From Demequina oxidasica (GTDB taxonomy: Bacteria; Actinomycetota; Actinomycetes; Actinomycetales; Demequinaceae): a DNA stretch of 64,000 bases. The first letter of the stretch is position 1. Each line of letters starts with the position of its first letter. Where the stretch lies: NCBI RefSeq assembly GCF_000975115.1, contig NZ_BBRE01000002.1:248001-312000 (forward strand), given 5' to 3'. Positions 16,399 through 26,089 of this stretch are shown piece by piece. The notes under the pieces were generated by a model. That model worked only from the letters and a program-made list of their open reading frames with translations. It did not search any database and was not told the DNA's origin. The position numbers and the translations under genes are program-made.

Positions 16399-18552
16399 CT
16401 AGACGAGCGACTCCGCCGTGAGCGCGTCCGTCAGCAGACCAACCAGCGCCTCGAGCTGCACATTCGACGACGTGTCGAGGTCCTCGTCTGGCGCACCGTC
16501 GAGAGCCCTCGCCGCCAAGCCGGACTTGCTGTCGATCAGCTCGGCGATCTTGGAATCAATGGTGTGCGCGGCAATGATGCGCCACGCGGTGACCGGCTGG
16601 TCCTGGCCGATGCGGTGGATCCGGTCGATCGCCTGGGTCTGCTCGGCGTCCGTCCAAGATAGTTCCGCCAGCACCAGGTTTGATGCGACCTGCAGGTTGA
16701 GGCCGACACCTGCAGCAGTCAGCGAGCACACCACGATCGACACCTCGGGATCGTCCACGAAGGCGGCAATGTTCTTGGCGCGCACCTTGGGGGTCTGGTC
16801 GCCTCGGATTGAGGCATAGCGAATGCCTCGATCCGCGAACATCTGCTCGGCCTGATCCATGACGTCGATGTGCTTGGCGAAGAACACCACCTTGCCGACG
16901 TTGCGAGAGAGCTGGGCGGCAAAGTCGGCAGCCAGCGAGGCCTTGGCCTGGCCGATGCGGCGCACCATCGTGAAGACGTTCTCGGCACCGCTGTCCGCAC
17001 TTGCGGCCTTCAGCTCCGAGGCCGCCACGCGCCGGACAACCTCGTGATCGATGCCGTCCACGACGTTGTCGGCGGAGCGCGCCTGAACCGCGGCGCGGTA
17101 CCGCTCGACCAGACGCGCGGCGAGGGCAGCCTCCGCCGCGCGAATCGAGCGTCCCGCGGCGCCGTCGAGCTCCACTGGCATGTCCGCGACTCGCCTCGCG
17201 GGGATGTCGGCGACCACGTCGACCTTCTGGCGACGCACGATGCCCATGTCGATGACGCTGGAGCGTGCTGCGGCGAAGAAGCCGCGGTCGACCGGGGTCA
17301 GTCCGGTCTCCTCCAGGGAGGCCATCAGTGGGCCTAGCGGCATCGTGTCGTCAATCCAGCCCAGGAACTGCCAGATCGCGCGGAAGTCTTCGATGTCGTT
17401 GATGAGAGGAGTTCCGGTGAGTGCCATCAGCAACGGCCGCGCGGCGCGAGCCTGGATTCGGTCCGACAACGCGAGGATGTGCTGCGAGCGCTGCGACGTC
17501 TTGTTCTTAATGAAGTGAGCCTCGTCGACGACCATGCCGCGAAACCCGAGGTCGCCCAACCAGCCGACGTGGCGGTCCAGGATCTCGTAGTTCACGATCA
17601 CGATGTCGGCGAAACCGTCAACCTGATCGCCGTCCCCATGAACCACGGTGGCGCGCTTTTGGGGGGTCCACAGGCGAACCTCGTTCTCCCAGTTGGTCTT
17701 CACTACGTTGGGCGAGACGACGAGCAGGGGATAGGCGTTGGCGGCCTGTGCCGCCAAGAGCGCCTGCGCGGTCTTTCCGAGCCCCGGCTCATCGGCGAGC
17801 AGGAAGGTGCGGTGACCGCTCGCTGCCGCAGCGACAACCTGAGACTGGTGGGGCATTAGTTCCCGGCCCGCGGGGGTGGGGACTGGTCGGGGATCCGGCA
17901 ACGTCATGCAAGAGGCGGCGCCGTTGGCTCCCTGTTCAAAGGACCTGAAGAGTGGCTCCAGGAGTTCCCAGCCGGCGAGGCGGCGGGCCTGCGGCGCGTT
18001 GCGCGCAGCGGCTGCCTCGAAGTCGGGGGCCAGGAAAGGATTGGCGAGCTGGCGTGCGGTCACCGACTGGGGCTGAACCTGATTCTTGGCTCCCAAAGGG
18101 GGCTCAACTGCAGGGGCGGGCTCGGGTTCTGGCTCCTCAGGTGGCTCTAGGCCCGCTGAGCGCAACACCGTTGCCTTGACCGCCCGTGCCGAGTCGGAAA
18201 CGCGGGCATCCTCCGCGAGGAGCTGCAAAAGTGATGTGTCGCGGACTGCGGTGCGCGCGATGAGGGTTGCCACTCCGTCAAGTTGTTCGAGCTTCCTGGC
18301 ACGCTTCGATTCGTTGAGGTCTGCGTCTGCCAGTACCCGGGCACGTTCCTCGCGCACCAGAAGAGCTACTACCTGGAACTTGGTACGTACGGCTGGGCGA
18401 GTTGGCGGCCCGCTCACGGAGCGATCGACTTCGCGGGCGAGGCCGGTAAGAACCGAGATGAGGCTTCGTTCGGAGGGGCGATGGTTGCGTCGCTGACCGG
18501 CGCCGCGCCCATTGCGCGCGCCGCCCGAACTGCGTTGGCCTGCTCGTGCCAC
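16399..18552 (-). CDS. SNF2-family DEAD/DEAH-box helicase
   Basis: The 717-residue protein has the SNF2 ATPase motifs in order: motif I LADEPGLGKTAQALL (about 252-266), motif II DEAH (about 343-346), motif III ALTGTPL, and the C-terminal helicase motifs VVCSLTAAGVGLNLQ and DRIHRIGQDQPV. The N-terminal 200 residues are basic and low-complexity, then acidic-proline rich, with no recognised domain. Layout resembles the small SMARCAL1-like bacterial SNF2 proteins rather than RapA. Translation starts at a GTG preceded by GGAGGAG. Role in DNA repair or remodelling is inferred. Confidence 0.88.
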   Translation of the reverse strand: MARAGQRSSGGARNGRGAGQRRNHRPSERSLISVLTGLAREVDRSVSGPPTRPAVRTKFQVVALLVREERARVLADADLNESKRARKLEQLDGVATLIARTAVRDTSLLQLLAEDARVSDSARAVKATVLRSAGLEPPEEPEPEPAPAVEPPLGAKNQVQPQSVTARQLANPFLAPDFEAAAARNAPQARRLAGWELLEPLFRSFEQGANGAASCMTLPDPRPVPTPAGRELMPHQSQVVAAAASGHRTFLLADEPGLGKTAQALLAAQAANAYPLLVVSPNVVKTNWENEVRLWTPQKRATVVHGDGDQVDGFADIVIVNYEILDRHVGWLGDLGFRGMVVDEAHFIKNKTSQRSQHILALSDRIQARAARPLLMALTGTPLINDIEDFRAIWQFLGWIDDTMPLGPLMASLEETGLTPVDRGFFAAARSSVIDMGIVRRQKVDVVADIPARRVADMPVELDGAAGRSIRAAEAALAARLVERYRAAVQARSADNVVDGIDHEVVRRVAASELKAASADSGAENVFTMVRRIGQAKASLAADFAAQLSRNVGKVVFFAKHIDVMDQAEQMFADRGIRYASIRGDQTPKVRAKNIAAFVDDPEVSIVVCSLTAAGVGLNLQVASNLVLAELSWTDAEQTQAIDRIHRIGQDQPVTAWRIIAAHTIDSKIAELIDSKSGLAARALDGAPDEDLDTSSNVQLEALVGLLTDALTAESLV

Positions 18553-19055
18553 TTCTCCTCCTTCTCATGCAACTATGCCGCGATTGCGGCATAGCCGGCC
18601 GTACAACGTCCGTGCCGGGCTGCTCCGGCGCCGGGGCCTTGGTATCGGAACTCCAGGTCCTGCATCAGCCTGGTCAGAGCGAGGAGCCCTGGCGACACGC
18701 CATCGAGCGTCGTCCTCGCCTGCGTCTGCGGCTGGAACGTACGTCAGTCGATGTGGGCAGAGCCGCCACACATCTCGACCACGGGTGGTCTTGTGCAGAG
18801 TTTACGTGGTGTTTGGCGGAGATTCGCGTCAGGCGCGGCGGCGGTGGGCTCGTTGGGGAAGTTCGCGCTGTTGAATCTGTGTTCGTGGCATTCGAATCCT
18901 TGGCGATCTCCCAGGATTCTCAAGGGTCTCGCCACGCTTGTACCAGTGGGCCGTGATCACGACGAAGGCCAGGCAGAAGTCTTGGCGTGACGAGTGCGGA
19001 TGCCTGGCGAACCAGCGGCTAGAGGGGTGCCGCACCAGTCCGCCGCGGGCGCCGG
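18553..19055. other. Gene-poor stretch, no supported coding region
   Basis: Some 500 bases between the SNF2 gene and a DsbA-like pseudogene. Short open frames exist on both strands but none has a ribosome binding site, a recognisable motif or the codon pattern of the neighbours. With the pseudogene alongside, it looks like a decayed region. It should also hold the SNF2 promoter; none stands out. Confidence 0.5.
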
Positions 19056-19554
19056 GTGTTCTGGCATACTTTCGCTCACCAGCGGGTCAACGGCACTGAC
19101 ATTGACGCAATGCGTGAAGCCGGAACCATCCAGGTCTATTACCACCCCATCTCGATACTGGACCGGTACTCGCAGGGGACGGACTACTCCACTCGAGCCG
19201 CGGCTGCCGCGACTGTGGTGGCGGAACTGGCCCCAGAGATCTTCCTGGACTTTAGCGCTGAGCTCTACGCGAATCAGCCGCTGGAGAACTCAGGGGGTCT
19301 GAGCGATGACAAACTGGTGAGCCTCGCCATGCGAGCGGGTGTCCCCGGACGATGTGGCCGCGCAAATTGTCGACCGCCGCTACACGTAATGGGTTGCCGC
19401 AGCGACCGAACAGGCCCGCATCGACGGGATGAACGGCACACCAACCGTCATCCTCGAAGGCCTGATCGTCGATCAGCGAGACGTGCAGTACTTCCAGCCA
19501 GGTGAACTGAGGGCCGCGCTCGAGAGAATCGGCGCACGTACGGGACTTGCGTAA
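19056..19554 (+). pseudogene. Decayed DsbA-family thioredoxin-like gene
   Basis: Reading from 19056, the translation contains VYYHPISILDRYSQGTDYS and FLDFSAELYANQPLEN, typical of the helical insertion of actinobacterial DsbA-like (thioredoxin_4) proteins. The frame breaks near 19347, where one extra G shifts it. The next frame continues DDVAAQIVDRRYT, hits an in-frame TAA at 19387-19389, then resumes WVAAATEQARIDGMNGTPT, including the conserved GTPT cis-proline loop, and ends at 19554. The N-terminal part with signal peptide and CxxC site is absent. Three separate lesions argue for a real pseudogene rather than a sequencing error. Confidence 0.82.
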
Positions 19555-19581
19555 ACCCCGCCAGGAGATACGGGCGCGGCC

Positions 19582-20448
19582 CTAGTCACTGATGGACTCA
19601 GGTTGCTTCCCGCGCTGCTTGCGAAGGTAGCGCCGGTCATCGTTCGCGTAGGCGTAGTAGAACCCGATGAGCAGCCCACCGCCCACAAAGTTCCCGGCAA
19701 GCACTATCCCCAAGTTCGCGAAAGCGAGTCCCACGTCGATGCCGCCGTTGAGTGCCTGAATCGTAAACAGCACGGTGTTCGCGACCGAGTGCTCAAAGCC
19801 AACGAAGACGAAGATGAAGACGCTGATGATCATCGCGAGTGACTTCGTGAAGGCGTCCTTGATCATGCCGTTGTAGACCAGGACCATTGCCAAATTGATC
19901 ATGAAGTTGCACAGGACGGCGCGCATAAAGAGATCCGACCAGCCCGCAGGTCCGGCGGTAACGAATGCGAGTTTGACGTCGACCGAGGCAGACATCTGAT
20001 CTCCCACGCCGCCATCGACCAAGGTGGACCCCATGACGATCAAGGCAATCGCGAGGCCACCTAGAAAGTTGCCGATGAAGCACATGGTCAGGACGCGAAA
20101 CGAGCGCAGACAGTTGATGCGTCGGAAGTACCCGCCTACTGCCACGAACATCATGTTCGAGGTGAGCAGCTCGGATTTGCTGAAGTAGATGAACACGAGC
20201 GCAAAGCCAAAGAAGAGAGCTCCCACCAGGCGGCCAATGCCATAGAGTTCGCCGGAGCCTATTGAGGCAAAGACGTCGACCACGGAGAACGCGGTCAAAT
20301 ACATGACGCCGATGATGGCGCCCGCCATCGCTGCTCGCATCAGATACACGCGGGCCAATCCACCGCTCATCCTGGTCTTGGTGTCCAACGCGTCGAGCAC
20401 GGTGGAGATGAACTCCTTGCCTGGAAACAGGTGCCCCTGATCGGTCAT
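19582..20448 (-). CDS. Formate/nitrite transporter family channel
   Basis: The 288-residue protein fits the FocA/NirC family of pentameric channels for small monovalent anions. It has six hydrophobic segments and the family pattern LARVYLMRAAMAGAIIGVMY at the start and GNFVGGGLLIGFYYAYAND near the end. Whether it carries formate, nitrite or another anion cannot be read here; no formate or nitrite enzyme lies nearby. It is divergent from the LCP gene (70 bases apart), and its 3' end abuts the DsbA-like pseudogene. Confidence 0.88.
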   Translation of the reverse strand: MTDQGHLFPGKEFISTVLDALDTKTRMSGGLARVYLMRAAMAGAIIGVMYLTAFSVVDVFASIGSGELYGIGRLVGALFFGFALVFIYFSKSELLTSNMMFVAVGGYFRRINCLRSFRVLTMCFIGNFLGGLAIALIVMGSTLVDGGVGDQMSASVDVKLAFVTAGPAGWSDLFMRAVLCNFMINLAMVLVYNGMIKDAFTKSLAMIISVFIFVFVGFEHSVANTVLFTIQALNGGIDVGLAFANLGIVLAGNFVGGGLLIGFYYAYANDDRRYLRKQRGKQPESISD

Positions 20449-20518
20449 GGGTCTAAGGCTCTCACGGTTGGGCGGGTCGTATAGTCCTCAACAGTGACGC
20501 GGAAGGTATTCTCGCAAC

Positions 20519-21709
20519 GTGACACCAACAGGCGAGGACAACCCCAGCGGGCAACGCGACGCGCGCCGACCTATGCCCCCGTCGATCGCGCCCGGCAGTA
20601 CGCCCCAGCGTCGTTCGGTGATTCCGCCGGCACAGGACCAGCGTCAGAACCACCCGCCGGTGCAGGCCACGCACACCACCGCGTCGCGCGAGGCGCGGTC
20701 GCAGCCGGCACCACAGCCACGCCAACCGCAACAGCCTGGCCAGGGCTATACACCCCGCCAACCCAAGCGACGCCGCAAGCATCATCGATGCTGCGTGATT
20801 GCTTGGGTACTCATTGGCGCATTGGTCCTCTATTGGGTGGCCTTCCTCATCTGGGCGCAGTCGAACATCAACTCCGTAGACGCCCTGAGCGGTGCGGCGA
20901 ATACTCCGGGTGAGACCTACTTGATCGTGGGATCGGACTCTCGCGAAGGTTGGGATCACCCGGACTCGACCGAGGGCGAGCGCACGGACACGATCATGGT
21001 GCTCCACAAGCCGGAAAGTGGCCCGGTCGCGCTCATCAGCATTCCGCGCGACTCGTACGTCGACATTCCCGGGCATGACAAGAACAAGATCAATGCCTCC
21101 TTCGCGTGGGGTGGTCCGCCACTACTCGTCGAAACCGTCGAGGAGCTGACTGGGCTCACCATTGACGACTATTTTGAGATTGGCTTCACGGGAGTGGGCG
21201 AGATCGTCGACGCACTCGGGGGCGTCTCACTCTGTTACGACCAGGACGTGAGTGACAAGAACAGCAAGATGGAGTGGGAGGCCGGCTGCCACGTGGTGGA
21301 CGGAGATGAGGCGCTAGCGTTCTCACGCATGCGCTACGCCGACCCGCTGGGAGACATAGGCCGCACCCAACGTCAGCAGCAGTTGGTGGGGGCCGTGGCG
21401 CAGGACATCCTCAGCCCCGCGACCATCCTCAACCCCACCAAGCTAATTCCCGTCACCGCTGCGGGGCTCGACGCCTTCCGGGTGAGCGAAGGTACAGGGG
21501 TGTTTGACCTGGGCAAGTTCGCGCTCACGTTGCGCTCGGGCATGGGCGGCAACGCTGTGACGGGCACACCGCCCATCAAGGACCTGGGCTACAACGTTGC
21601 AGGTGCTGGTTCAACGGTGTTGCTCGACCCTGACCAGATTGACGAGTTCTGGGACAAGATCGCCAACGGCGAGTACGAGCCAGGCACCGAGGTCGGCGGA
21701 ATCGGCTAG
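20519..21709 (+). CDS. LytR-CpsA-Psr (LCP) family cell-wall ligase
   Basis: Predicted to attach teichoic-acid-like or other glycopolymers to peptidoglycan outside the cell. The 396-residue protein has a Pro/Gln-rich cytoplasmic N-terminus, basic residues (82-90), one membrane segment (92-112) and an external LCP domain beginning near residue 133 with LIVGSDSREG, TDTIMVL and ISIPRDSYVDIPG; the Arg and Asp residues of these motifs bind the polyprenyl phosphate. Translation starts at GTG. It overlaps the convergent GNAT gene by four bases through a shared CTAG. Confidence 0.9.
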   Translation: MTPTGEDNPSGQRDARRPMPPSIAPGSTPQRRSVIPPAQDQRQNHPPVQATHTTASREARSQPAPQPRQPQQPGQGYTPRQPKRRRKHHRCCVIAWVLIGALVLYWVAFLIWAQSNINSVDALSGAANTPGETYLIVGSDSREGWDHPDSTEGERTDTIMVLHKPESGPVALISIPRDSYVDIPGHDKNKINASFAWGGPPLLVETVEELTGLTIDDYFEIGFTGVGEIVDALGGVSLCYDQDVSDKNSKMEWEAGCHVVDGDEALAFSRMRYADPLGDIGRTQRQQQLVGAVAQDILSPATILNPTKLIPVTAAGLDAFRVSEGTGVFDLGKFALTLRSGMGGNAVTGTPPIKDLGYNVAGAGSTVLLDPDQIDEFWDKIANGEYEPGTEVGGIG

Positions 21710-22299
21710 CTGGCGCGCTCAACCCTTGCCACGAGCGCGTTGCGCACGGCTAGCCACTCGCTAGCGGTGATCGAGAACACTACGGTGTCGCGCAATGATC
21801 CATCTCGCAAGATCTGGTGGTTGCGCAACACGCCGTCCTGCTTGGCGCCCAGCCGGGCTATCGCGGTGCGGGACTGATGGTTATGCCAGTGGGTGCGAAA
21901 CTCGACCGCAATGCAGCCCAAATCCTCGAATGCCCGGGTGAGCAAAAGCAGCTTCGCTGAGGCGTTAATCCCAGTACCGTGTGACTCCCTACCCAACCAG
22001 GTATGGCCAATCTCGAGGCGCCGATTGGACTCGTCGATGTTCATGTAGGTCGTCATGCCGACGGCGCGTCCGGTCCGCGAATTGATGATCGTCCACGGGG
22101 CCATGACGCCCTCGCGCTGCAGACCAAGCCGGCGCTCAATCTCCCCGGCCATGGCATCGGGCGCGGGAATCGAGGTGTACCAAGTGCGCCACAACTCACC
22201 AAAGGACGCCGCTGCAATCAAGTCTGCGGCATGCTCCGCGACAAGAGGTTCGAGGCGCACGTGCGCATTCTCGAGCAGGGGAGTCTCAGAAAAAGTCAC
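21706..22299 (-). CDS. GNAT-family N-acetyltransferase, RimJ/RimL type
   Basis: The 197-residue protein has the GNAT fold layout of RimJ/RimL-type enzymes: an N-terminal LENAHVRLEPLVAEHAADL, the acetyl-CoA binding strand and loop around GHTWLGRESHGTGINASAK, and the late motif NHQSRTAIARLGAKQDGVLR. Substrate is unknown; members modify protein N-termini, antibiotics or small amines. It stands alone, convergent with the LCP gene. Confidence 0.85.
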   Translation of the reverse strand: MTFSETPLLENAHVRLEPLVAEHAADLIAAASFGELWRTWYTSIPAPDAMAGEIERRLGLQREGVMAPWTIINSRTGRAVGMTTYMNIDESNRRLEIGHTWLGRESHGTGINASAKLLLLTRAFEDLGCIAVEFRTHWHNHQSRTAIARLGAKQDGVLRNHQILRDGSLRDTVVFSITASEWLAVRNALVARVERAS

Positions 22300-22370
22300 G
22301 GCACGACCCTACCGCCCGCTGTTATTGGAGCGGAAGTGGTCGTGCCCATCGCAGAGGCGCCGAGGCTAAG

Positions 22371-23252
22371 TCAGTACTTTGGTCGAGCGTGCGTGTGCTC
22401 CGCGGTCCCCAGTCCCCATCGCACCGCCTTTGTCGCGATCGCTGCTTGCATGCGGCCGATGCGCGGGCCCCCTAAGCGTCCAACCTTCAGGTCGTGACGC
22501 GCCCACTCGGGCAAGAGCGCTACAGAGCCGGCGGCGAGCATCTGGTATCCGGGGCGGACGGCCCAGGGAAGGGGTGGCTCCTTGAGGAGGAAGTGGACGG
22601 TATCGAGTGCCTCATCGGTGGCCGCGAGTTCCGGGCGATAGCCGTCGATGCACTCGGCCAGTTCCGCGGTGGTTTGAGGAATGTCCGTCGCACCGAGCGC
22701 TGCGGCAACGCGACCCGACTGAGCGACGTAGAGATCGGCATCCGCCTCCGTCATAGGGCGGGCACCAAAATTCTGGTAAGAACGCAAGAACGAGTCTGCT
22801 TCAGCCACGTGAACCCACCGCAGCAGGTGCGGGTCGGACGCTCGGTAAGGACGCCCATCGGCCGCCTTGCCGCGTACCCGATCATGAACGGCACGGACCC
22901 TATCCACCATCTCCTGAGCATCGTCCGCGTTGCCGAAGGTGGTGAAGGCCAGGAAGGTGGACGTGCGCGCGAGTCGACCCCACGGATCGCCCCGGTAACC
23001 GGAGTGGCCGGCGACCCCGGCCATGGCGAGCGGGTGAAGCGACTGCAGCAGTAGGGCTCGCAGCCCACCGACGAACGTCGAGGCGTCCCCGTGGACTCGA
23101 CGCATAGGGCTACCGGGCGGGAACCAGCGCGGGCCGGCAGTGTTGTGAATTCTGTCGCGAGCCTCGTAGCCTCCGGGGCCCGCGATCTTAGTGAACAGTG
23201 CGTTGCCCACGCGCGTGCGCACGCGCTCGATGGGGTTGGCGGCGACAGTCAC
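22371..23252 (-). CDS. MpaB/DUF2236 family oxygenase-like protein
   Basis: The 293-residue soluble protein matches DUF2236, the family that includes fungal MpaB and the bacterial latex-clearing protein. Landmarks are GLRALLLQSLHPLAMAGV, HSGYRGDPWGRLARTSTF and LLRWVHVAEADSFLRSYQ, with the His residues that would bind heme b in Lcp-type members. Start is a GTG. No rubber-degradation or related gene lies beside it, so the substrate is unknown. Confidence 0.8.
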   Translation of the reverse strand: MTVAANPIERVRTRVGNALFTKIAGPGGYEARDRIHNTAGPRWFPPGSPMRRVHGDASTFVGGLRALLLQSLHPLAMAGVAGHSGYRGDPWGRLARTSTFLAFTTFGNADDAQEMVDRVRAVHDRVRGKAADGRPYRASDPHLLRWVHVAEADSFLRSYQNFGARPMTEADADLYVAQSGRVAAALGATDIPQTTAELAECIDGYRPELAATDEALDTVHFLLKEPPLPWAVRPGYQMLAAGSVALLPEWARHDLKVGRLGGPRIGRMQAAIATKAVRWGLGTAEHTHARPKY

Positions 23253-23315
23253 CCTTCCAGTATCACCCCGGCGCGTTGGCTTACCACGCGGCTGGGATGA
23301 ACTGAGAACGTGCGA

Positions 23316-25787
23316 CTAGAGGTTCTGATCCATGGGCTTGGCGCCCCAGATGCGATCGAGGTAGTCCTGCATTGAGCGGTCCGAGGAGAAGAAGCCGGAG
23401 CGCGCGACGTTCAGGACCGCCGAACGGCTCCAGCCCTCGTGATCCGCGTAGGCGGCCTCGACACGCGCCTGCGCATCCATGTACGCCCGGAAGTCTGCGA
23501 GCGCCATGAACGGGTCGGAGTGAACCAAGTTGGAGACGAGCGGCGCGGTGGCGGCGGCGTCGCCATTGGTAAAGATGCCCGACGAAATCAGATCGAGCGC
23601 CGCGCGAAGGTCGACATCTGACTCGTAGTAGGCGTGAGACTGGTAGCCCTTAGCGGCAAGAGCGGCCGCGGCGGGCTCGTCCATTCCGAACAAGAAGAAG
23701 TTGTCGTCGCCCACGAGCTCGCGGATCTCGACATTCGCGCCGTCATCCGTGCCGATGGTGAGGGCACCGTTGAGGGCAAATTTCATGTTGCCGGTCCCGG
23801 ACGCCTCCTTGCCGGCAAGCGAAATCTGCTCGGACAGATCCGCTGCAGGAATGAGCTTCTCGGCAAGCGTGACGTTGTAATTGGCGGGGAAGGCAACTTT
23901 GAGGCGACCCTTGACGCTGGCATCCGCGTTGATGGTGCGGCCCACCGCGTTGATCATCGCAATGGTCTCTTTGGCCATGTAGTAGCCCGGCGCGGCCTTC
24001 GCACCAAATACGAATGTGCGCGGAGTCACCCGGTCAAGGGGGAGGCGTCCTGAGCGGATGCCTTCGTAAAGGGACACGATGTGGAGCAACTTGAGGCTCT
24101 GACGCTTATATTCGTGCAGACGCTTGACCATCGCGTCCACCATCGCGTCGCCGGCAATCTCAATCCCGTCGCGGGCGGCGAGAACGTCGGCGAAGTGACG
24201 CTTGTTCGCGGCCTTCACTTCGCGGAACCTGCGGCGGAACTCTGCGTCCTCAGCGTGTGGCTCGAGCTCACGCAGGCGCTCTAGGTCAGTGATCCAGCCG
24301 TCCCCGATTGCTTCGGTGATCAGGCCGGACAGGCCAGGATTGGCGAGACGCATGAAGCGCCGTGGGGTGACACCGTTTGTCACGTTCGTAAACTTCTCGG
24401 GCCACATCTCGGCAAAGTCCTTCAAGACCTTGGACGCCAAGAGTTCTGAGTGCAGCGCCGCGACGCCGTTCACCCGATGTCCTGCAACCGTCGCGAGGTG
24501 CGCCATGCGGACGGCACGCACGGGGCCCTCAGCGATGATTGACATGCGCTCGATTCGCGCCTGATCGCCAGGGTACTGAGCGTCGACCTCGGCGAGGAAG
24601 TTTGCGTTGATGCGGTCGATGATCTCGAGATGACGCGGCAGCAGGCGCCCGAGCAATTCCACGGGCCAAACCTCGAGTGCCTCAGGAAGGAGTGTGTGGC
24701 ACGTGTAGTTGAACACGCGCTGTGCGACTGCCCAGGCGGCGTCCCATTCCCAGTCGCGCTCGTCGACGAGCAGTCGCATGAGTTCCGGCACGGCGATGAC
24801 GGGGTGGGTGTCATTCAGCTGGAACGTGATGCGCTCAGGGAGTGCCGTGAGGTCAAAGTCGTGGGGCAGGACGTTCTCAATGAAGTCGCGCAGCGAACAG
24901 GCGACAAAGAAGTACTGCTGCTGCAGGCGCAGCTCCTTGCCCTGTGGTGTGGAGTCCTCGGGGTACAACACCTTGGAGATGTTCTCTGCGAAAGTTTGAG
25001 CGCGGACCGCCTCGGCATAGTCGCCGGAGTTGAAAATTTGCAGGTCAAAGGCTTGCGTGGCGCGCGCGCTCCACAGTCGCAGGGTGTTCACTCTGCCGTT
25101 GTGGTAGCCGGGAACCATGTAGTTGTATGGAACTCCGTTGACGTTCCACCCCGGGACCCACTTCCGTGCACCGTTCTGCGCGCCGGCGACTGATTCGGTG
25201 TGTCCGCCAAACCACACTTCGACGGCATTCTCAGGGTGGGGAAGTTCCCAGGGCGACCCTAGGCCAAGCCAGTTGTCGGGCTTCTCCACCTGACGGCCGT
25301 CGACGAAGGTCTGCTTGAAAATGCCGTACTCGTAGCGAATGCCGTAGCCAATGGACGGGACATTTAGCGTCGCCAACGAGTCGATGAAACAGGCGGCGAG
25401 TCGCCCGAGGCCGCCATTGCCAAGTCCGGGCTCGATCTCGACACCCCGCAGGGCCTCGATGTTGATGCCCAGTTCCGCGAGTGATTGTGCTGCGATGTCT
25501 TCCAAGTCCGCAGCCAGCAAGTTGTTCTCGAGCTGCGGGCCCAGCAGAAATTCCGCGGACAAGTAGGCGACGGCCTTTGCCTGATCTCGGTTCTGATTGC
25601 GGAGAGTCTCGAGCCACCGCGTCATGAGGTAATGGCGAACGGTGCGCGCGAGCGCTAGGTATTGATCGTTCGCCGATGCTCGGTCGAGGTCGACGCCCTG
25701 ACCAAAATTGAGTTCACGAAGAAACTCGCGGGTAAAGCTCTCGACGGTGTGCTCGCGTGCAGCGACGGGGGGTGTATTTGGGTCCAC
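23316..25787 (-). CDS. glgP: Glycogen/maltodextrin phosphorylase
   Basis: Releases glucose 1-phosphate from alpha-1,4-glucans using pyridoxal phosphate. The 823-residue length is normal for the family. The cofactor segment EASGTGNMKFALNGALTIGT, with the Schiff-base Lys, is intact, as is the N-terminal LGNGGLGRLAACFIDSLATL. Translation starts at a GTG at 25787. It would feed glucose 1-phosphate from glycogen or from maltodextrins imported by the mal locus 13 kb away. Preceded by a 302-base region holding a 17-bp palindrome. Confidence 0.95.
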   Translation of the reverse strand: MDPNTPPVAAREHTVESFTREFLRELNFGQGVDLDRASANDQYLALARTVRHYLMTRWLETLRNQNRDQAKAVAYLSAEFLLGPQLENNLLAADLEDIAAQSLAELGINIEALRGVEIEPGLGNGGLGRLAACFIDSLATLNVPSIGYGIRYEYGIFKQTFVDGRQVEKPDNWLGLGSPWELPHPENAVEVWFGGHTESVAGAQNGARKWVPGWNVNGVPYNYMVPGYHNGRVNTLRLWSARATQAFDLQIFNSGDYAEAVRAQTFAENISKVLYPEDSTPQGKELRLQQQYFFVACSLRDFIENVLPHDFDLTALPERITFQLNDTHPVIAVPELMRLLVDERDWEWDAAWAVAQRVFNYTCHTLLPEALEVWPVELLGRLLPRHLEIIDRINANFLAEVDAQYPGDQARIERMSIIAEGPVRAVRMAHLATVAGHRVNGVAALHSELLASKVLKDFAEMWPEKFTNVTNGVTPRRFMRLANPGLSGLITEAIGDGWITDLERLRELEPHAEDAEFRRRFREVKAANKRHFADVLAARDGIEIAGDAMVDAMVKRLHEYKRQSLKLLHIVSLYEGIRSGRLPLDRVTPRTFVFGAKAAPGYYMAKETIAMINAVGRTINADASVKGRLKVAFPANYNVTLAEKLIPAADLSEQISLAGKEASGTGNMKFALNGALTIGTDDGANVEIRELVGDDNFFLFGMDEPAAAALAAKGYQSHAYYESDVDLRAALDLISSGIFTNGDAAATAPLVSNLVHSDPFMALADFRAYMDAQARVEAAYADHEGWSRSAVLNVARSGFFSSDRSMQDYLDRIWGAKPMDQNL

Positions 25788-25944
25788 GCCACGAATGTAT
25801 CCGGGATTTACGGCTTGCGCCTCCGGCGACGGTACTGGAATCCCTCAGTAAGCCAGGCGCGGTAGGGGCAATCAGCAACGATACGGTCACAACAGTGCGA
25901 GAAGTGGGCGATATGTCGCATTTTGATGTATGAATAGACCAAAG

Positions 25945-25961
25945 GTGAACAATTGGTTCAC
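25945..25961. promoter_or_regulatory. 17-bp palindrome between glgP and the O-antigen-ligase-like gene
   Basis: GTGAAC (25945-25950), AATTG spacer, GTTCAC (25956-25961): a perfect inverted repeat typical of dimeric repressor sites. It lies 158 bases before glgP and 129 bases before the rightward gene. A partial copy (GGTGAACC) occurs near 25997. Next to it, on the minus strand, is a short hairpin (CCGGT / ACCGG, 25971-25985) followed by six T residues, which resembles a terminator. The regulator is unknown. Nothing else is seen in the 302-base gap. Confidence 0.5.
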
Positions 25962-26089
25962 GCAAAAAACCCGGTCTGGCACCGGTTCGCGGTATGGTGA
26001 ACCTTGGTCCCGCTGAAAATCTTCAGTAAATGAGCAGTCGACGACGCCTCGCCACGACCATTAGACGTATCCCTTGGTGAGGAGTGTGA

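Noticed and set aside
16389..16399. GGGGTAACCCC as an rnpB terminator
   Set aside because: The stem is only four base pairs and overlaps the SNF2 stop codon; too weak to call.
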